NCBI GenBank assembly: GCA_016191015.1
Contig: JACPPM010000131.1
Coordinates: 1 to 41,757, forward strand
Direction of reading: 5' to 3'
Length of the DNA stretch: 41,757 nt
Source of the DNA: Acidobacteriota bacterium
Lineage (GTDB): Bacteria > Acidobacteriota > CAIWXX01
A program made the position numbers and the translations under genes. A model generated the notes under the pieces. The model was given only the letters and a program-made list of their open reading frames with translations, was not told where the DNA came from and searched no databases. This document shows positions 8,184-16,590 of the stretch, piece after piece. Within the stretch, counting starts at the first letter, position 1. Every line of letters begins with the position of its first letter.

Positions 8184-9119
8184 TCAGTGAGCAGGCGATT
8201 CCTGCTCGATGTGGTGAATGAAAACGTCCTCGAGCGACGGCACGATGAGCTCGACCGTAGCCGGGAGATTGCCCGACGCCTCGAGCACCAGGATCCCGCG
8301 CCGTCGCCCCTCGCCAGCATCCTGGACGACCAGATGGATCCTCGTGCCGAAGACAGAGGTCTCCAGCACCCACGCCTCCTGCTCAAGCCTCTGCAGAGCC
8401 TCCACCACCCGCGGGCAGGTCACCTCAAGCACCGCACGGCCGGCGAAGACCTGCTTGAGGTGACTCACGGTGCCAAGTGCCACCAGGCGACCGGCGTGGA
8501 TGAGCGCCAACCGGTCGCAATGCTCAGCCTCGTCCAGGTAATGCGTCGTCACGAATACCGTGACGCCCGATCCCGAGAGCTCATCGATCAGCGCCCAAAA
8601 CCTGCGCCTCGAAATCGGGTCAACCCCCCCGGTCGGCTCGTCCAGGAATAGCACCCCAGGGCGGTGGAGCACCGACGAGGCGAGCGCGAGCCGCTGTTTC
8701 CAACCTCCCGGGAGCTCGGACGTCAACAGGTCCTCCTTCCCCTCCAGTGCCGCCATCCGCGTCGCCCACGCAATCCGCTCGTCGAGCGTCGCGCCGTCCA
8801 AGCCGTACACTCCTCCGAAGAACCGGAGATTCTGCAGAACTGTCAGATCCTCGTAGAGGCTGAATCTCTGACTCATGTATCCGATCCGGCGCTTCACCCG
8901 CTCCGGGTCCCGCACGACATCGATCCCGTTCACGCGGGCCGAACCTGAGGAGGGCGCCAGCAACCCGCAGAGCATGCGGATGGCCGTGGACTTTCCTGCG
9001 CCGTTGCTGCCGAGGAATCCGAAAACCTCCCCCTCCTCCACTTCCAGAGTCAGGTCGTCCACGGCCACGAACTGCCCGAAGCGCTTGGTGAGGTTGCGGG
9101 CCTCGACGGCGACTGGCAT
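8184..9119 (-). CDS. ABC transporter ATP-binding protein (YbhF C-terminal half-like)
   Basis: An ATPase of about 311 residues driving the two permeases. Walker A GSNGAGKST is at 37-45. The signature loop reads LPGGWKQRLALA instead of the usual LSGG, and Walker B and the D-loop read LFLDEPTGGVD, followed by a TTHYLDEAE switch region. The C-terminal third is the accessory domain typical of drug or polysaccharide exporters. I chose the ATG at 9119 because the ABC fold starts there. The frame stays open to a TTG at 9236 that overlaps the preceding gene, and the extra 39 residues look unstructured. E. coli YbhF carries two ATPase halves in one protein; here they are separate genes. Confidence 0.9.
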   Translation of the reverse strand: MPVAVEARNLTKRFGQFVAVDDLTLEVEEGEVFGFLGSNGAGKSTAIRMLCGLLAPSSGSARVNGIDVVRDPERVKRRIGYMSQRFSLYEDLTVLQNLRFFGGVYGLDGATLDERIAWATRMAALEGKEDLLTSELPGGWKQRLALASSVLHRPGVLFLDEPTGGVDPISRRRFWALIDELSGSGVTVFVTTHYLDEAEHCDRLALIHAGRLVALGTVSHLKQVFAGRAVLEVTCPRVVEALQRLEQEAWVLETSVFGTRIHLVVQDAGEGRRRGILVLEASGNLPATVELIVPSLEDVFIHHIEQESPAH

Positions 9120-9225
9120 CTCTATGTCACGAGCGCGTGAGACGACCGGACGATTGCCAGCTGCGGTATTGCCAGCGAGTCGGGAAGATTGAGACAGGCG
9201 AGCGGGAACTGAGACACTGTTCTTT

Positions 9226-10179
9226 TCATCTTCCAACCTCCACGGTCTCTGCCTCTGCCTCCCGGATCCGCGCGATGAAGATGTCTTCGAGCGACGGTCG
9301 GATCATGCGGGTCGACTCGACCTCCAGCCCGGCTTCCGCGAGGATGGTGGCGAGGGGCTCGGCGTCAACCGCGGTCTCAGCGGCCAGAGTGACGTGCAGC
9401 CGCTCACCGAATGTCTCCACATCGGCAACTTCCGGGCGGGCCCTGAGGAGCTCAGCGACCTTCAGCTTCGGCCGCGCGATCAGCTCCAGAATCCGCTGTG
9501 ACCAGCCTGCCCGGAGCTCCTCCGGTGCGGCCAGCCCCAGGAGACGGCCGCAATCGATCAGTGCCACCCGCTGACAACGCTCGGCCTCGTCCAGGTATGG
9601 AGTCGACATGACGATCGTGAGCCCTTCGCGCTGGAGGCGCGCAAGGAGCTTCCAGAAATCCCGACGCGAGACGGGGTCGACCCCGGTCGTCGGCTCGTCC
9701 AGGATCAGAAGCTCGGGCGTGTGGATGAGCGTGCACGCGAGAGCGAGTTTCTGCTTCATCCCCCCGGAGAGTCGCTCGGCGAGTCGCGTGCGGAATGGGA
9801 TCATGCGCACCATCTCCAGAAGCTCGGTCCGTCGCGGTTGCCAGCCGCGCACGCCGTGGATTTCAGCGAAAAAGGCTATGTTTTCGTCGACGCTCAGGTC
9901 GCCATAGAGCGAGAATCGCTGAGAGAGGTAGCCCACCCTCCCGGAAAGCTCGCGCGAATGACGGACCGGATCGAGACCGCAAGTTGTCACCGCGCCGGCA
10001 TCGGGTCTGAGGAGTCCCAGCGCCACGCGCAGCGTCGTCGTCTTGCCGGCGCCGTCGGGTCCGATCAGTCCGAACATCTCGCCCCTGCAGACGTCGAGAC
10101 TCAGGCAACGTAGCGCGACGGAGTGACCGTATCGATGGACCACACCTTCGAAATGGAGCATCACGTCGGGACCGGTCAT
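9226..10179 (-). CDS. ABC transporter ATP-binding protein (YbhF N-terminal half-like)
   Basis: A 317-residue ABC ATPase. Walker A GPDGAGKTT is at 40-48, the signature is LSGGMKQKLALA, Walker B reads LLILDEPTTGVD, and STPYLDEAERC forms the switch region. Its ATG overlaps the adaptor stop codon by 4 bp (ATGA), so the two are translationally coupled. With the following ATPase it corresponds to the two halves of E. coli YbhF. The C-terminal accessory domain ends with the MIRPSLEDIFIARI motif that is also seen in the partner (IVPSLEDVFIHHI). Confidence 0.9.
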   Translation of the reverse strand: MTGPDVMLHFEGVVHRYGHSVALRCLSLDVCRGEMFGLIGPDGAGKTTTLRVALGLLRPDAGAVTTCGLDPVRHSRELSGRVGYLSQRFSLYGDLSVDENIAFFAEIHGVRGWQPRRTELLEMVRMIPFRTRLAERLSGGMKQKLALACTLIHTPELLILDEPTTGVDPVSRRDFWKLLARLQREGLTIVMSTPYLDEAERCQRVALIDCGRLLGLAAPEELRAGWSQRILELIARPKLKVAELLRARPEVADVETFGERLHVTLAAETAVDAEPLATILAEAGLEVESTRMIRPSLEDIFIARIREAEAETVEVGR

Positions 10180-11147
10180 GGCTGGCCCCCGGCTGGTCGG
10201 ATGTGCGCCTCGGCAGGCATTCCGGGCTTGAACAGACCATCGGCATTGTCGAGACTGATCCGGAGGCGGTAGACGAGCTTGATCCGCTCATCACGCGTCT
10301 GGACGTTTTTCGGCGTGAACTCGGCCTTCGGCGAGACGAACGTGATCCGTCCCTTTCTTGTCTGCCCGTCGTCGGTGGTCACATCGGCTTCCTGACCCAG
10401 CCGGATTCGCCCGACATCGGGCTCGCCAATGTAGGCCGTCAGCCACGCATCGGCCAGATTCGTGATGACCACAAGGACCGCGCCCGGCGAGACGAGCTCG
10501 CCTGCCTCTACCAGCCTCTCCGTCGCGATGCCCGAAACCGGGCACTTCAGAATCGTATCGACGGCCTGTTGCTGCAGTTGAGCGATGCGGGCATCTGCCG
10601 CACCCAGCCGTGCCCGGGCAGCGTCGATCTCCTCCGGGCGGTTTCCGGCCCGGAGTTTGCGGAGCCTGTCTCGAGCCGCGTCGAGGCCCGCAGTGGCCAG
10701 ATCTCTCCACGTCCTCGCATCGTCGCGACCCTTCACCGTGCCAGACCCCGCTTCCATCAGCCCCTGCATCCGTTCCAGGTCCTTGTGGGCCGCATCCAGA
10801 TCCGCCTCCGCTCGCCTCACCTGCGCCTCGGCTTCCGCTATATCCTCCTCCCTCGCCCCTGCCAGACGGAGGCGAAGCTCGGCGGCAGCCGAATCCCGAT
10901 CGGCGCGCGCCGTCTCCAGCGCCAGGTTGATGTCCACGGGATCTATCCGTGCCACCTCCTGCACCACCGCAACCGCGTCTCCTTCCCTGACTGCGATCGA
11001 TTTCACTATTCCCCCGACTTTGGTCGATATGCGGACGTCGGTCGCTTCCACGTGACCCGATGCCACGATCAGGGATGGATCGTCCTTCGGACTGCACGCG
11101 GCTAGCGCGAGCAGCAGAACCGTCGCCCATGCCGCTTTTCGAATCAT
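10176..11147 (-). CDS. HlyD-family periplasmic adaptor lipoprotein (YbhG-like)
   Basis: A 323-residue membrane fusion protein. The signal peptide has a LAAC lipobox with the lipidated cysteine at residue 18. It is followed by the first half of a lipoyl/barrel-sandwich domain (GHVEATDVRISTKVGG), a long alanine- and arginine-rich coiled coil (about 80-195), the second lipoyl half (KCPVSGIATERL) and a beta-barrel ending in FKPGMPAEAHI. Adaptors of this kind link an inner-membrane ABC exporter to an outer-membrane channel. No TolC homologue is encoded nearby, so a shared outer-membrane factor would be needed. The gene lies 1 bp after the regulator and overlaps the first ATPase. Confidence 0.9.
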   Translation of the reverse strand: MIRKAAWATVLLLALAACSPKDDPSLIVASGHVEATDVRISTKVGGIVKSIAVREGDAVAVVQEVARIDPVDINLALETARADRDSAAAELRLRLAGAREEDIAEAEAQVRRAEADLDAAHKDLERMQGLMEAGSGTVKGRDDARTWRDLATAGLDAARDRLRKLRAGNRPEEIDAARARLGAADARIAQLQQQAVDTILKCPVSGIATERLVEAGELVSPGAVLVVITNLADAWLTAYIGEPDVGRIRLGQEADVTTDDGQTRKGRITFVSPKAEFTPKNVQTRDERIKLVYRLRISLDNADGLFKPGMPAEAHIRPAGGQP

Positions 11148-11148
11148 G

Positions 11149-11814
11149 TCACCCCCTGCGGGACTCCGCCCTGGCGAGCCCCCGAATCATGAGATCCTGA
11201 ATATGCCGGATGTATTGATCTTGGCGGGGCAGCTTGACTGGAAGTTTCCCTTCCGCCGCCAGCTTCTGCCGGAACTGTACGGTCGCAAAATAGAAGAGGA
11301 CGCTGCCGAGCAGCCCGAGATGCGTGTGGAAAGCGTCGACCCTACGGAAGGTCCCCTCCCGCACCCCCTGCTCCACAATGTCCCGGACGAGTCTGAAAAC
11401 CGAGAGAAAGAGCGGCCACACACGGTCATCGATCTGGCGGCCTCCCGAGAGCACCTCGCGCAAGACCATCGCGGCAAAGGCCGGACGCTGGCTGGCCACA
11501 CTGGCAAGCAGATCCACGAACCTGCGCAGACGCACATCGGCACCGTCCTGTGCCTTCCTGATCGTCTCGAAGCGATCCTCGACGGCGCCGAATGTATCAA
11601 CAAGAATCGCCTGGTAGAGCCCCTGCTTGCCACCGAAGTAGTAGCTGATCATTGCCTTGTTGGCACGGGCCTGCCGCGCGATCTTCTGGACTCTCGTTCC
11701 CCCGAATCCATGGAGGGTGAAGAGCTCGGCACCGGCCGTCATGAGCGCCTCGCGGGTCGTAGCGGGGTCTTTCGCGCGTCTAGCCCTTGGCCTTATCTGT
11801 TCTTGAATCTTCAT
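11149..11814 (-). CDS. TetR-family repressor of the export operon (CecR-like)
   Basis: A 221-residue regulator. The N-terminal helix-turn-helix spans about 20-65, with the typical GFGGTRVQKIARQA and ISYYFGGKQGLY segments. The C-terminal ligand-binding domain resembles the group of E. coli CecR (YbiH). It is the first gene of the adaptor-ATPase-permease operon. A perfect 18-bp palindrome sits between its -10 box and its start codon, so autorepression released by a small-molecule ligand is the likely mode. The ligand is unknown. Confidence 0.92.
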   Translation of the reverse strand: MKIQEQIRPRARRAKDPATTREALMTAGAELFTLHGFGGTRVQKIARQARANKAMISYYFGGKQGLYQAILVDTFGAVEDRFETIRKAQDGADVRLRRFVDLLASVASQRPAFAAMVLREVLSGGRQIDDRVWPLFLSVFRLVRDIVEQGVREGTFRRVDAFHTHLGLLGSVLFYFATVQFRQKLAAEGKLPVKLPRQDQYIRHIQDLMIRGLARAESRRG

Positions 11815-11833
11815 CTCTGAGCCGCTTCTATAT

Positions 11834-11851
11834 TAACCAAACGTTTGGTTA
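11834..11851. promoter_or_regulatory. TetR-type operator palindrome
   Basis: TAACCAAACGTTTGGTTA is a perfect 18-bp palindrome. It lies immediately downstream of the -10 hexamer on the minus strand and covers the expected transcription start of the export operon. This is a textbook repressor position and size for a TetR dimer. Confidence 0.85.
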
Positions 11852-11852
11852 G

Positions 11853-11881
11853 ACGATAGACCCAGGAACACGAATTGTCAA
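11853..11881 (-). promoter_or_regulatory. Promoter of the TetR-exporter operon
   Basis: On the minus strand there is a perfect -35 TTGACA (11881-11876), a 17-bp spacer and a -10 TATCGT (11858-11853). The operator palindrome follows directly. Confidence 0.7.
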
Positions 11882-11902
11882 GCGACGGTCCGTCGCCTCC
11901 AG

Positions 11903-12109
11903 GGCTGCGGCAAAGTCGAGGCGCCGACTCGGGCGAGGCCGTTCCCTGCGAACCCTCAGATGACGCAGATTGCCGCGCAGATTACGCAGATTCTTTCAGC
12001 ATTCAACCGACGAGCAACCTGCTCCTCACTCTCGGGTCGGCGCGAAGCAATCGGCGACATCTGCGAGTCAAACTGTGAAATCTGCGGTTTCCGGGACTTT
12101 GCCGTAGCC
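11903..12109. repeat. Dispersed element E3, copy 1 (207 bp)
   Basis: The ends are 15-bp inverted repeats, GGCTGCGGCAAAGTC and GACTTTGCCGTAGCC, with one mismatch. Inside, GCAGATT words (11956-11995) are mirrored by ATCTGCG words (12057-12087) around a central segment. Copies lie at 32562 (nearly full length) and 40691 (left part only). Copy 1 has about 21 bp more of the iterated-word region than copy 2, consistent with variable unit number. Confidence 0.85.
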
Positions 12110-12254
12110 TTGCGTCGCCTCCCCAGCGCGCGACTATGTCTCGGAGTCAGCCCGGTCTCCTTGAATACCCCGGCCGAAGGACGGAATTCATGTTCGGCAT
12201 CGAGGACTCCGGTAGCGCGTATGGAGAAGGCGAATAGAAAGGGTGTTGCGCGTG

Positions 12255-13358
12255 CTACTCGCTCGCCCCGTGGGCGACCCGGCCGCCGGGATGGGTGTAG
12301 AGAGGCGAGTCAATCTCCTTCAGCCGGTACCGATACTCCTCGGCAGTGACGCTGTTCTGCCAGTGCCCAGTGATTCTTGCCAGTCCAACGCCGAGGAGAA
12401 ACACCAGGACAACGGCAGCGGCGAAGGCCGGAATGGAGTGGGTCTGGCCGAGGCTGGAGGTCCGAACCTGAAGCGCGGGTGTCACGGGGCAGACGGTGAT
12501 GCAATCGAGGCAGCCGGTGCATTCGGCAGATCTGACGACCACGGAGCAGTCCACCGGCAGCCCCGAGGGACAGGCGACGGCACACTTGCCACACTCGATG
12601 CAGCTTGCCGGATCCCTGCGGATGGCCGTCGGACTGAGGCGGCTGAAGAGCCCAAGAAGGGCACCGTACGGGCACAGGTAGCGGCACCAGAAGTTCTTGA
12701 TCAGGACCGACAACAATGCAAGGACCAGCAGAGCCTTCGCGGCAAATGCGGAGATCCGAGCGAAGAAGTCATACATCTTGACGTCGGCGACTCGATTGTA
12801 CGGGCTCTCGATGAAGGAACGTATGGAGGCTCCATCCATGCTCCAGAGGACGGCGTAGAGAAAGAAGAACATGAGCAGGTACTTCAACGAGCGCAGGGAG
12901 ATATCGAGCCATCTCCAGGGGCTGAGGGTCCGACCGAAGAGGAAGCGGCCCAGCTTCCAGAGATACTCGCTGAGCGCACCGACCGGGCAAATCCAGCTGC
13001 AAAACGATTTCCTCAACATCCATGAGAGGGCGACAAAGAGCAGCAGCAACACGACGGCGGCCGGGTGGACATCATTCAGAGCCCCGCGGATGATCCAGTC
13101 CTTGAGGCCGATGAGACCGCTGATCGGCAGGAACCCCTCGACCCCCGGGGGTCGCATCGGACCGTCTCCCGCCAGCACATCTTCGGGCGACGCATGTCGG
13201 TGAAACTCCAAGAAATCGTGGAATTCCACCCCGATCCAGAGGATCAGCATCAGGAACGCCGCTTGGATACCCGACCGGATCGGATTCACCCCGAGATATC
13301 GCCGAATGGCCCTGCGCCATCCCATCGGCTTTGGCTTGAGAACCCTCTTCGTCTCCAC
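12255..13358 (-). CDS. NapH/CcoG-like 4Fe-4S membrane ferredoxin
   Basis: A 367-residue polytopic inner-membrane electron carrier. Transmembrane stretches are visible around 30-50, 98-114, 157-173 and 203-220. Two CxxxCP motifs (C120/C124 and C225/C229) lie near membrane ends, as in the NapH family. Two ferredoxin-type 4Fe-4S sites follow: C253, C256, C259, C263 and C280, C283, C286, C290. NapH-type proteins pass quinol electrons to periplasmic reductases or take part in maturation; no reductase is encoded nearby. The start is GTG, 7 bp downstream of an extended -10, which suggests a leaderless mRNA. The C-terminus ends after one more hydrophobic helix. Confidence 0.88.
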   Translation of the reverse strand: METKRVLKPKPMGWRRAIRRYLGVNPIRSGIQAAFLMLILWIGVEFHDFLEFHRHASPEDVLAGDGPMRPPGVEGFLPISGLIGLKDWIIRGALNDVHPAAVVLLLLFVALSWMLRKSFCSWICPVGALSEYLWKLGRFLFGRTLSPWRWLDISLRSLKYLLMFFFLYAVLWSMDGASIRSFIESPYNRVADVKMYDFFARISAFAAKALLVLALLSVLIKNFWCRYLCPYGALLGLFSRLSPTAIRRDPASCIECGKCAVACPSGLPVDCSVVVRSAECTGCLDCITVCPVTPALQVRTSSLGQTHSIPAFAAAVVLVFLLGVGLARITGHWQNSVTAEEYRYRLKEIDSPLYTHPGGRVAHGASE

Positions 13359-13365
13359 GACTGGG

Positions 13366-13374
13366 ATGATAGCA
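13366..13374 (-). promoter_or_regulatory. Extended -10 of the NapH-like gene
   Basis: On the minus strand TGCTATCAT (13374-13366) matches the extended -10 form TGnTATnAT. Exactly 7 bp separate it from the GTG start at 13358, so the transcript probably starts at the start codon. No -35 is obvious, which is common for extended -10 promoters. Confidence 0.45.
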
Positions 13375-13468
13375 TTCCGCCCTGCAAGGCTGCATTGACT
13401 AAAGTCAGGAATCGGCCAGACCTCAACCGGTTCCGTCGCCGTTCCCGAACCCCCGGAACCGCAGCGAA

Positions 13469-14578
13469 CTAGGCGCGCTGCTGGAGAATGATCGACACGA
13501 TCTCGGCGGCAGCGTGGGGACGCGCGAGCCTCGTCACGGCCCGCTGCATGAGCTCATACCGCTCGCGATTCTCGAGGAGGGCATCGACTTTGTATGCCAG
13601 GGCCGGCAGATTGTTGCATCGGATCGCGACGCCGTCTTCGAGGAAATGATCGCAGTTGCGCTCCTCCTGCCCCGGGATCGGGTTGACGATCACGAGAACG
13701 AGGCCGCGGGCGAGCGCCTCGGCGCTTGTCAGCCCGCCCGCCTTTCCAACGAGGATGTCGGAGGCGGCCATCCACGCGTCCATGTCGCGGGTGAAGCCGA
13801 TCACCGTCATCGGATGGCGAGTACCCCTCAGGCTGGCGAGCTTTCGTTCGAGCTGGGCGTTCTTCCCGCAAATGACGGCGAGCTGGATCGCGTGGCGGAT
13901 CTCCTGAACCGCGCGAATGAGCGACTCGACGGGCCCGACGCCGAAACCTCCAGCCGAGACCAGGACGGTTGTCAGGCCGGGGTCGAGGCCCAGAGCGCGC
14001 CGGGACTCATCCTTGGGCTTCCGGATGCCAAAGACCGGGTCGATCGGAATGCCTGTCACATGGATCGTCTGCTCGGGGATCCCGAGCGACGCGAGGTAGA
14101 CGCGCGTCTCTTCTCGCGCCACGAAATACCAATCGATGTTCCGGTACAGCCACATCGCGTGGGCGTCGATATCGGTGACGACAACGCCGATGGAGACGTC
14201 CAGCACCTTCTTCATCCTCAGATGCACCAGGATTTCAGCCGGAAGGAAGTGCGTGCAGACGACGAGTCGGGGGTCCTCACGGCTGATGAGCTTCACCAGT
14301 CTCCCCGTGCTCAGACGGTCCATCGCGAGCCGGCGCTTTTGAAACTGCCAGGGACGGTCAAGTGCGTTGTACATCCATCCGAGGAGATCCGGACGTTTGT
14401 TCACGAAGTCGACGTAGAGATCCGAATACAGCCGCCGGAACAACGGGTTCGTGTATTTCAAAACTTCGATGTGGCGGGCGGCCTCGCCCCGAGCAGCGAA
14501 GGCTGCGGCGAGTGCCTCAGCCGCGCGAACGTGACCCGCGCCGGACGCCGCCGACAGGATCATCACCGGCCCGATCAT
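13469..14578 (-). CDS. MGDG synthase/MurG-type glycosyltransferase
   Basis: A 369-residue GT-B glycosyltransferase of the monogalactosyldiacylglycerol synthase (GT28) type, which transfers a sugar from a UDP-sugar to diacylglycerol or a similar lipid. The N-terminal glycine-rich acceptor loop reads SAASGAGHVRAAEAL. The C-terminal donor site carries the VGKAGGLTSAEAL motif and NPIPGQEERN. I chose the ATG at 14578 directly before IGPVMILSAASG; the frame is open to 14689 but those 37 residues do not resemble the family. Glycolipid synthesis fits the lipid-kinase-type gene about 2 kb away, though the two are on opposite strands. Confidence 0.85.
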   Translation of the reverse strand: MIGPVMILSAASGAGHVRAAEALAAAFAARGEAARHIEVLKYTNPLFRRLYSDLYVDFVNKRPDLLGWMYNALDRPWQFQKRRLAMDRLSTGRLVKLISREDPRLVVCTHFLPAEILVHLRMKKVLDVSIGVVVTDIDAHAMWLYRNIDWYFVAREETRVYLASLGIPEQTIHVTGIPIDPVFGIRKPKDESRRALGLDPGLTTVLVSAGGFGVGPVESLIRAVQEIRHAIQLAVICGKNAQLERKLASLRGTRHPMTVIGFTRDMDAWMAASDILVGKAGGLTSAEALARGLVLVIVNPIPGQEERNCDHFLEDGVAIRCNNLPALAYKVDALLENRERYELMQRAVTRLARPHAAAEIVSIILQQRA

Positions 14579-14811
14579 GCGTTCACACCCGGCGAAGCAT
14601 TGGATTCCATCTGGCTGAGTCCACCCCCGATGTCGTACGGTGAACTTGATGCTAGCACAATGACGTGGCCTGGTGCTTCCTCGTTCCAAATGCCGTTCCC
14701 GAGTATTCTCGCACGTCCTGTCAATTCGGAGCGGGAACGGGATCGTTCAACCGCCGCCTCCTTCGGTGCATCGGCTGATTGAAACCATACTCTCGGTTCG
14801 AGTCCAATCGT

Positions 14812-14840
14812 TTGCGTCGTGCCCGGCGATTCCGTATCAT
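14812..14840 (+). promoter_or_regulatory. Possible promoter of the M49-like peptidase gene
   Basis: A weak -35 TTGCGT (14812-14817) and a -10 TATCAT (14835-14840) are separated by 17 bp. A start near 14847 would leave the GGAGG ribosome-binding site at 14850-14854 in the leader. Confidence 0.4.
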
Positions 14841-14861
14841 CCGGCCGACGGAGGACTGATC

Positions 14862-16496
14862 ATGAGGATGCGAATTGCAGCGCTGCTTATCTTCTCTGCG
14901 ATGGCAGGAGGGGAAGGGATGGACCAGAGCGAAAGATGGAAACACATCGCGGAGAGGTTTGCGCCGACAGAATTGGGCGTGGACCTATCGACCTTCACTC
15001 CGCGGGAGAAACAGGCCCTTTTCAAGTTCGTCCAGGCAGCCAGAATGATCGACGAGATCTTTTGGGACCAGACCGGGTCCTATGTCGGCGGCCTGCGAAC
15101 GCAGATGACGTCTGCTCCGGACAATCTGAAGCTGGCATTCGCCATCAACTATGGGCCGTACGACGAGCAGGAAGAAGATGCCCCGTTCTTCGGCGACACG
15201 CCCCGTCTGCCGGGCTCATCGTTCTACCCTTCGGACATGACCCGTGAGGAGTTCGAGAAGTTCGTCGGGGCCCACGCCGACCTTCGCGGCTCCTTCGAAA
15301 GCCCGTTTACGGCGATCGAGCGGGATGGGGACGGGCTCAAGGCCGTCCCCTTTCACACCCGACATTCCGAAAAGATCGAAAAGGCTGCCAGGTATCTTGA
15401 GGATGCCTGCGCGTTTATCGACGATCCTGCGCTGGCGAAATACGTCCGACAACGTGCTACGGATCTGCTCACAGACGACTACTACAAGAGTGACTGTGAC
15501 TGGATCGACCTGAAGGACAACAGGGTCGAGATCGTGATCGGGCCTTATGAGGTCTACGAAGACAAGCTGCTGGGGCTCAAGGCTGCTTACGAGGCGTACG
15601 TGTACTGCGTCGATCGCGAGGGGAGCGCCAAATTATCTACGTTCGTAGAGAATCTGCCGTACCTGCAGTCGAGCCTCCCGATGCCACCCGAGGTACGTCA
15701 GGCTCCCCCCACTGCCGAATCGCCCCTCAGGGTGGTCAACCTCGTTTTCAGCGCCGGAGATGCCCGGCAGGGCGTTCAGACCGTCGCCTTCAACCTGCCC
15801 AACGACGAGAAGGTGCGCGAAGAGAAGGGCAGCAAGAAGGTGATGTTGAAGAATTTGATGCGCGCGAAGTTCGACAAGATCCTGGTTCCCATGGCACGCA
15901 CCGTGCTCGGCGCCGAGCCGGCTCAGGCGGTCCAGTTCGATCCTTTCTTCAACAACATCCTCCTTCACGAGATCTCGCACGCTCTCGGCGTCACGACCAT
16001 TCAGAGGTCGGACGGAACCAAGTCGAACCCGAATGTGGAGCTGAAGGAGCTGTACGGCGCTCTGGAGGAGGCCAAGGCGGACGTCGTGGGTCTGTACACG
16101 GTCGGCAAGCTGATGGAGAAGAAGGTGTTGCCGCAGAGCGAAGAGCGGTCCTACCTCCTCACGTTCGTGGCCTCGATGTTCCGTTCCATCCGTTTCGGCG
16201 TCGCCGAAGCGCACGGAATGGCCAACATCATTCAACTCAACTGGCTCGCGAAAGAGGGTGGCATTTCCTTCGACGGAGCCACCGGGGCCTGGAGCGTCGA
16301 CACTCCGAAAGTGAAGGCCGCCATGGGGAAGCTCGCGCAGGAGCTCCTCCGGATTCAGTACCAGGGCGACTACGCGGGCGCTCAGAAGCTCATTGAGGCC
16401 TTCGGAGCCGTGTCACCGGAGGTCCAACGCACGCTCTCTGCCTGCGGCACGATCCCGGTCGACATACGTCCGATCTTCGCCTATGACGGGAAGTGA
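14862..16496 (+). CDS. M49-like zinc metallopeptidase (dipeptidyl-peptidase III family)
   Basis: A 544-residue protein with a short signal-like N-terminus. It resembles bacterial proteins annotated as dipeptidyl peptidase 3/peptidase M49-like zinc hydrolases. The segment NYGPYDEQEEDAPFF, the NLPNDEKV and RAKFDKIL segments and the zinc site are typical of this group. The zinc ligands should be H369 and H373 in HEISH, with E370 catalytic, and E402 or E403 in the EEAKAD motif as third ligand. Classical DPP III has HELLGH with one more residue; this group has the five-residue HExxH form. The start ATG follows GGAGG; the open frame further upstream is not protein-like. Substrate unknown. Confidence 0.82.
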   Translation: MRMRIAALLIFSAMAGGEGMDQSERWKHIAERFAPTELGVDLSTFTPREKQALFKFVQAARMIDEIFWDQTGSYVGGLRTQMTSAPDNLKLAFAINYGPYDEQEEDAPFFGDTPRLPGSSFYPSDMTREEFEKFVGAHADLRGSFESPFTAIERDGDGLKAVPFHTRHSEKIEKAARYLEDACAFIDDPALAKYVRQRATDLLTDDYYKSDCDWIDLKDNRVEIVIGPYEVYEDKLLGLKAAYEAYVYCVDREGSAKLSTFVENLPYLQSSLPMPPEVRQAPPTAESPLRVVNLVFSAGDARQGVQTVAFNLPNDEKVREEKGSKKVMLKNLMRAKFDKILVPMARTVLGAEPAQAVQFDPFFNNILLHEISHALGVTTIQRSDGTKSNPNVELKELYGALEEAKADVVGLYTVGKLMEKKVLPQSEERSYLLTFVASMFRSIRFGVAEAHGMANIIQLNWLAKEGGISFDGATGAWSVDTPKVKAAMGKLAQELLRIQYQGDYAGAQKLIEAFGAVSPEVQRTLSACGTIPVDIRPIFAYDGK

Positions 16497-16508
16497 CGCC
16501 AGAAAGGC

Positions 16509-16552
16509 GTCATCCTGAGGAGGCCGCCCGCCAGGCGGCTGACGAAGGATCC
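16509..16552. repeat. Short hairpin element E5 (GTCATCCTGAG / CGAAGGATCC)
   Basis: ATCCT (16512-16516) and AGGAT (16546-16550) form the base. GCCGCC (16523-16528) and GGCGGC (16534-16539) form a perfect inner stem with a 5-nt loop. It sits 12 bp after the peptidase gene and 38 bp before the lipid-kinase gene. I have seen similar CATCCTGAG...GAAGGATC words as intergenic repeats in other genomes, but only one copy is evident here. It could act as a weak terminator or processing site. Confidence 0.4.
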
Positions 16553-16590
16553 CATGGTCGTGGCGCCACCCACACTCAGAGCATGACCAC

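Larger units (their letters stand above)
11815..12254. other. 440-bp intergenic region
   Basis: It holds the export operon promoter and operator (11834-11881) and the first copy of repeat E3 (11903-12109). The last 145 bp, up to the end of the ferredoxin gene, show nothing I can interpret. Confidence 0.6.

Noticed and set aside
12243-13025. Plus-strand open frame opposite the ferredoxin gene
   Set aside because: It is antisense to a gene with multiple 4Fe-4S motifs and has no recognisable domain.
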